In this document: positions 7,701-8,810 of the stretch, one piece after another | How the letters are laid out: each line of letters opens with the position of its first letter | How positions within the stretch are numbered: position 1 is the first letter of the stretch | Assembly (NCBI GenBank): GCA_947626425.1 | Contig: CANQRX010000058.1 | Coordinates: 1 to 8,810 of the forward strand | From: an uncultured Bacilli bacterium | GTDB taxonomy: Bacteria > Bacillota_I > Bacilli_A > RF39 > UBA660 | Length of the DNA stretch: 8,810 bases | Direction of reading: 5' to 3' | Position numbers and translations under genes: made by a program | Notes under the pieces: generated by a model | What the model saw: the letters and a program-made list of their open reading frames with translations, nothing else | Database searches by the model: none | Told to the model about the DNA's origin: nothing

Positions 7701-8464
7701 GAATTTAAGTTAGCTTCATCAACTTTATAAGTATCATCACCAACTTTAATTTGTAATTTTGCTAAATCTTCAGTTTTTAAAACTCTATTTGTTTTTATTA
7801 ATAATCCAATCCATTTGCCAGCAGTCGTTGTATTATTATAATTTAATAATGGACTTTCAGCATTTAATACAAGCTTATACGTATTATCAGTATTTGTTAA
7901 TGTTGGATTAGCTAAAGAAGTCTCATTATAAACAAGTTTAGCAGTATCTTTATTTGTAGTATTAACTTTTTCAATACTAACAATACTTAAATCTTGAGAT
8001 TCATCTAGAAATACTTCTGCAGATCTACCATCAAGATAACTTTCAGTAGTTACATAACTGGAATCTACACCAGCTTCACATTCATCATCAGCAATACAGT
8101 CACCACTTTTAGTTCCCACAAGTTTGACCATTTCAAAATCTAAATCAGAAACTTCGGTGATATCTTCCCATTTGTCTGCATTAGATGTTTTTTGCCAAGT
8201 ATTATTACCAGTTTTATAGTATAAAGTATAATCTTTTATTTCGGCTGCTGAATTAGCACCCATCAACAAATCAGAAAAAGTAATATATCCAATATGAACA
8301 TGTTTACCATAAATGAAAACTTCATAGTTTTTTTGATTACCTTCATCTTCATATGATGATAGTTCTTTAATATCAGTAGCACTAACATTTTTTGCATTTA
8401 CATTCATTGCACTTAAGCTACATAAAGCTAATAATGCTAATGAACTTTTTACTATTTTTTTCAT
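4742..8464 (-). CDS. Large secreted protein with five diverged beta-rich repeats (1240 aa)
   Basis: I do not recognise a named family. Residues 1-24 are a signal peptide (MKKIVK, then LALLALCSLSA, cleavage likely after NVNA before KN). The Cys at 15 is not in a lipobox (Leu at -1). Residues about 25-146 form the N-terminal domain shared with the left 1100-aa protein: VFIYG at 49-53, TF at 62-63, Trp at 90 and 99, closing YLDG at 143-146; the spacing VFIYG to YLDG is 94 residues, the same as IFIVG to YIKG on the left. The body carries five beta-rich units (about 187-297, 565-676, 783-898, 939-1086, 1138-1231). Each has a [KE][WY]-x-[GA] strand often ending DLG-x-D, and a second strand of type FI-x-WL/V. 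Other stretches (about 435-530) are beta-rich and cohesin/Big-like at best. Cys pairs C123/C129 and C1017/C1025 could form small disulfide loops. The tail ends SSDTAA without LPXTG or a membrane anchor. It is exported; a ligand-binding or structural surface role is inferred. It lies 18 bases after the repeat protein gene and before a lipoprotein gene. Confidence 0.88.
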   Translation of the reverse strand: MKKIVKSSLALLALCSLSAMNVNAKNVSATDIKELSSYEDEGNQKNYEVFIYGKHVHIGYITFSDLLMGANSAAEIKDYTLYYKTGNNTWQKTSNADKWEDITEVSDLDFEMVKLVGTKSGDCIADDECEAGVDSSYVTTESYLDGRSAEVFLDESQDLSIVSIEKVNTTNKDTAKLVYNETSLANPTLTNTDNTYKLVLNAESPLLNYNNTTTAGKWIGLLIKTNRVLKTEDLAKLQIKVGDDTYKVDEANLNSAATYGGSDREFIMWLDASKLDDATITFQYNKEKKQTINVSFAEPTLITEYSAEAKIDADTITIKNNDKTANVHVKSVLLSTDESGKNEYVNIFYVESAEDKTTVEAAKRIDFTAENDKRVLLYQESAWKGYELIELTGITPSAPVTAEEGKDLTLDQKNYNWNQEAISAPTLAAHERTEEEAYDYVATINAKNVLKNDGKVKLNIDLGINNAKVNVTGAKFTSDSEGKTNGELEVVLSETGTLVAFENTNGSAEKVIVKFVVVYDESLDLTFTAAKASGDVDLYPGTSVSTEGTANANYRANMAVIDESVLKAVANEDESYTVRVQTTGTLAAFARKTTDGKTVSGKWVGVIVDLGVDPHDLTISGDYTISESDITDAKRFGATTDTAFIYWVQPANASEDQIVTFTYNVTNASVKVNFEVREIKLFADPVKAIITDENKSTVKVLEDYANDVRFVDSTKQFALNQNLKQGYQFVVSIDGVEYTYVVTTADVSAKNPKLVRISNLELTGVYKNIYTSEDATDEYLTQAMKSVKLEGNVIKVEFDRPVLLSNGKYAVVIDLGEKIDGDSKDTIKRTATSSGISEKPESRIESQYLEDVKGHLLLVVWVSPKETDINAEKEYKFKVWRTTSAGDATVPIEIVIQSTVNDTREDDVELKSETTESLDKSKLEEYFTDGQSTAELNNNKAISTEVNEKGEIVITYDKELTSFTPSNVSGNPGSRKYFGVLLDLGVDPTTLQGKASADGGSYYTFANNSSVGSDLHCESVSDERCQKDREKFGATGTQFIIWLDIDAFKPAKDDSNRLEFKTTFVSAGNSENQFSETTLTFVLVNGIDKLKTPTVSAINSSSTTPSSVQSLSSYKHNQDEFVYSYVPASNVNSNVVTHDTLTISPKTEASAAESVSIKVGSKVEANEWYAVKMDFGRAVNLDSSHNNKEVRLEHIENSTSFILWVSRKAKDTVTFKDDYNDTTYTVTIVNSEKVSSDTAA
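4772..7906 (-). repeat. Five spaced diverged repeats within the 1240-aa protein
   Basis: The units lie at about 7574-7906, 6437-6772, 5771-6118, 5207-5650 and 4772-5053. Signature A: KWIGLL, KWVGVIVDLGVD, KYAVVIDLG, KYFGVLLDLGVD, WYAVKMDFG. Signature B, about 30-60 residues later: FIMWLD, FIYWVQP, LLLVVWVSP, FIIWLD, FILWVS. In units 2 and 4 signature B is preceded by KRFGAT and EKFGAT. Some DNA similarity survives between the signature A segments near 5501-5536 and 6624-6659, so these two units are the most recent pair. The spacers between units differ in length. Confidence 0.7.
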
Positions 8465-8468
8465 ACTT

Positions 8469-8476
8469 CTTTCCTT
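8469..8476 (-). promoter_or_regulatory. Ribosome-binding site of the 1240-aa secreted protein
   Basis: AAGGAAAG on the minus strand lies four bases (seven from the AAGGA core) before the ATG at 8464 and fixes that start. It lies in the same AAAAGAAAGGAA context as the left module's site at 349-360. Confidence 0.8.
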
Positions 8477-8482
8477 TCTTTT

Positions 8483-8809
8483 TTAATTTTTCTTTGTTAC
8501 GGTATGCGAACCGTTATAATATATTAAATTTATTTTTCCTACATTCATAGATAATACTAAAATTGTTTTTGAATTAGAATCATATTTTCCAATATTATTT
8601 CCATTCGCATCATAAATAGCCTTTAATTTAGTAGTAATTTCTCCTTCTATACTACTATAAACTCTAATTTGTTTAAATTGAGTAGCTCCATAAGGATCGG
8701 TAACATCCTCTACTGTATATGTATAAACAGCTTCTTTTTCTTTCCATTGAGCGGTAAAGGACATAGAACCATTAATAGTAACATTTTGACCAGCCTGATA
8801 AGGTTTACC
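8483..8809 (-). CDS. Listeria-Bacteroides repeat surface protein, C-terminal fragment (right module)
   Basis: This is the last 108 residues of a protein whose start lies beyond the right edge; the frame is open to base 8809, so the internal ATG at 8764 is not taken as the start. The first 25 residues are identical to those of the left-edge gene, because they lie in the 77-bp inverted repeat, and form the end of a Listeria-Bacteroides repeat. The following tail of about 83 residues differs: a YTYTV strand, an FKQIRVYSSI strand, a DANGNNIGKYD turn-rich stretch, two more strands and the end VTKKN. It lacks LPXTG and any hydrophobic anchor. The stop is 18 bases before the 1240-aa gene with no terminator, so both probably form one transcript with the lipoprotein gene further down. 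Family knowledge suggests a cell-surface adhesin-like protein; the specific role is unknown. Confidence 0.85.
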   Translation of the reverse strand, partial: GKPYQAGQNVTINGSMSFTAQWKEKEAVYTYTVEDVTDPYGATQFKQIRVYSSIEGEITTKLKAIYDANGNNIGKYDSNSKTILVLSMNVGKINLIYYNGSHTVTKKN

Positions 8810-8810
8810 A
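8734..8810. repeat. Right arm of perfect 77-bp terminal inverted repeat
   Basis: This is the exact reverse complement of bases 1-77, with the first mismatch at base 8733. It is coding on the minus strand for the end of the Listeria-Bacteroides repeat. The sharp inner edge coincides with the point where the two surface proteins stop being identical and their unique tails begin (KEKAQY on the left, KEKEAV here). The outer edge is cut by the window. Confidence 0.97.

Noticed and set aside
8408..8424. LALC in the signal peptide of the 1240-aa protein as a possible lipobox
   Set aside because: The residue before the Cys is Leu, not Gly/Ala/Ser, and a normal cleavage site (NVNA before KN) follows, so it is a secretory signal.
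369..8464. Alternative genetic code (TGA read as Trp), as in mollicutes
   Set aside because: All Trp codons I checked are TGG, no in-frame TGA occurs in the long genes, and every gene ends in TAA, so there is no evidence for recoding.
1..8810. Insertion sequence or transposon bounded by the 77-bp inverted repeats
   Set aside because: No transposase or integrase lies between the repeats, and the repeats are coding sequence inside surface-protein domains, unlike transposon ends.
1..8810. Fold-back (palindromic) sequencing or assembly chimera
   Set aside because: Apart from the outer 77 bases the two halves are not reverse complements; the genes differ in length and sequence, so the mirror layout is biological even if the contig ends are set by the assembler.

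Overview
The window is AT-rich (about 30% G+C by eye) and densely coding. All six genes end in TAA, tryptophan is read as TGG, no in-frame TGA occurs, and the ribosome-binding sites are good AGGA-type sites. There are Gram-positive-style signal peptides, lipoboxes and Listeria-Bacteroides-type surface repeats. This fits a low-GC Firmicute or gut Bacilli/Erysipelotrichia/RF39-like organism, probably a metagenomic contig. The taxon is inferred; no marker gene is present. I see no enzyme, regulator, transposase, RNA gene or CRISPR array.

The layout is a near mirror image around a terminator pair at about 4212-4320. From each edge inward come three genes in the same order: (1) the 3' end of a large surface-protein gene whose last Listeria-Bacteroides repeat runs off the window, followed by a short unique tail; (2) a very large secreted protein with a signal peptide (1100 aa on the left, 1240 aa on the right); (3) a small lipoprotein with a lipid-accepting Cys at residue 18 and a C-terminal Cys-Glu. 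The left module (2-4195) is on the + strand and the right module (8809-4331) is on the - strand, so they converge. Each has a hairpin between genes 2 and 3, and the convergence point carries one strong hairpin per lipoprotein gene.

The two modules are paralogous but strongly diverged. The large proteins share an N-terminal domain of about 120 residues, then carry unrelated bodies: four tandem repeats plus a beta-helix on the left, and five spaced beta-rich repeats on the right. The lipoproteins share only their general plan, and the surface-protein tails are only faintly alike.

Against that divergence, the outermost 77 bases of the window are a perfect inverted repeat lying inside the surface-protein repeat. 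Exactly 77 is also a standard assembler k-mer size, so the visible repeat is probably the inner tip of a longer repeat at which the contig was broken. The attractive but unproven hypothesis is a family of swappable, possibly invertible, surface-exposed secreted-protein/lipoprotein cassettes joined to a conserved repeat-bearing surface protein. Nothing here shows a recombinase, and the promoters of both modules must lie outside the window.
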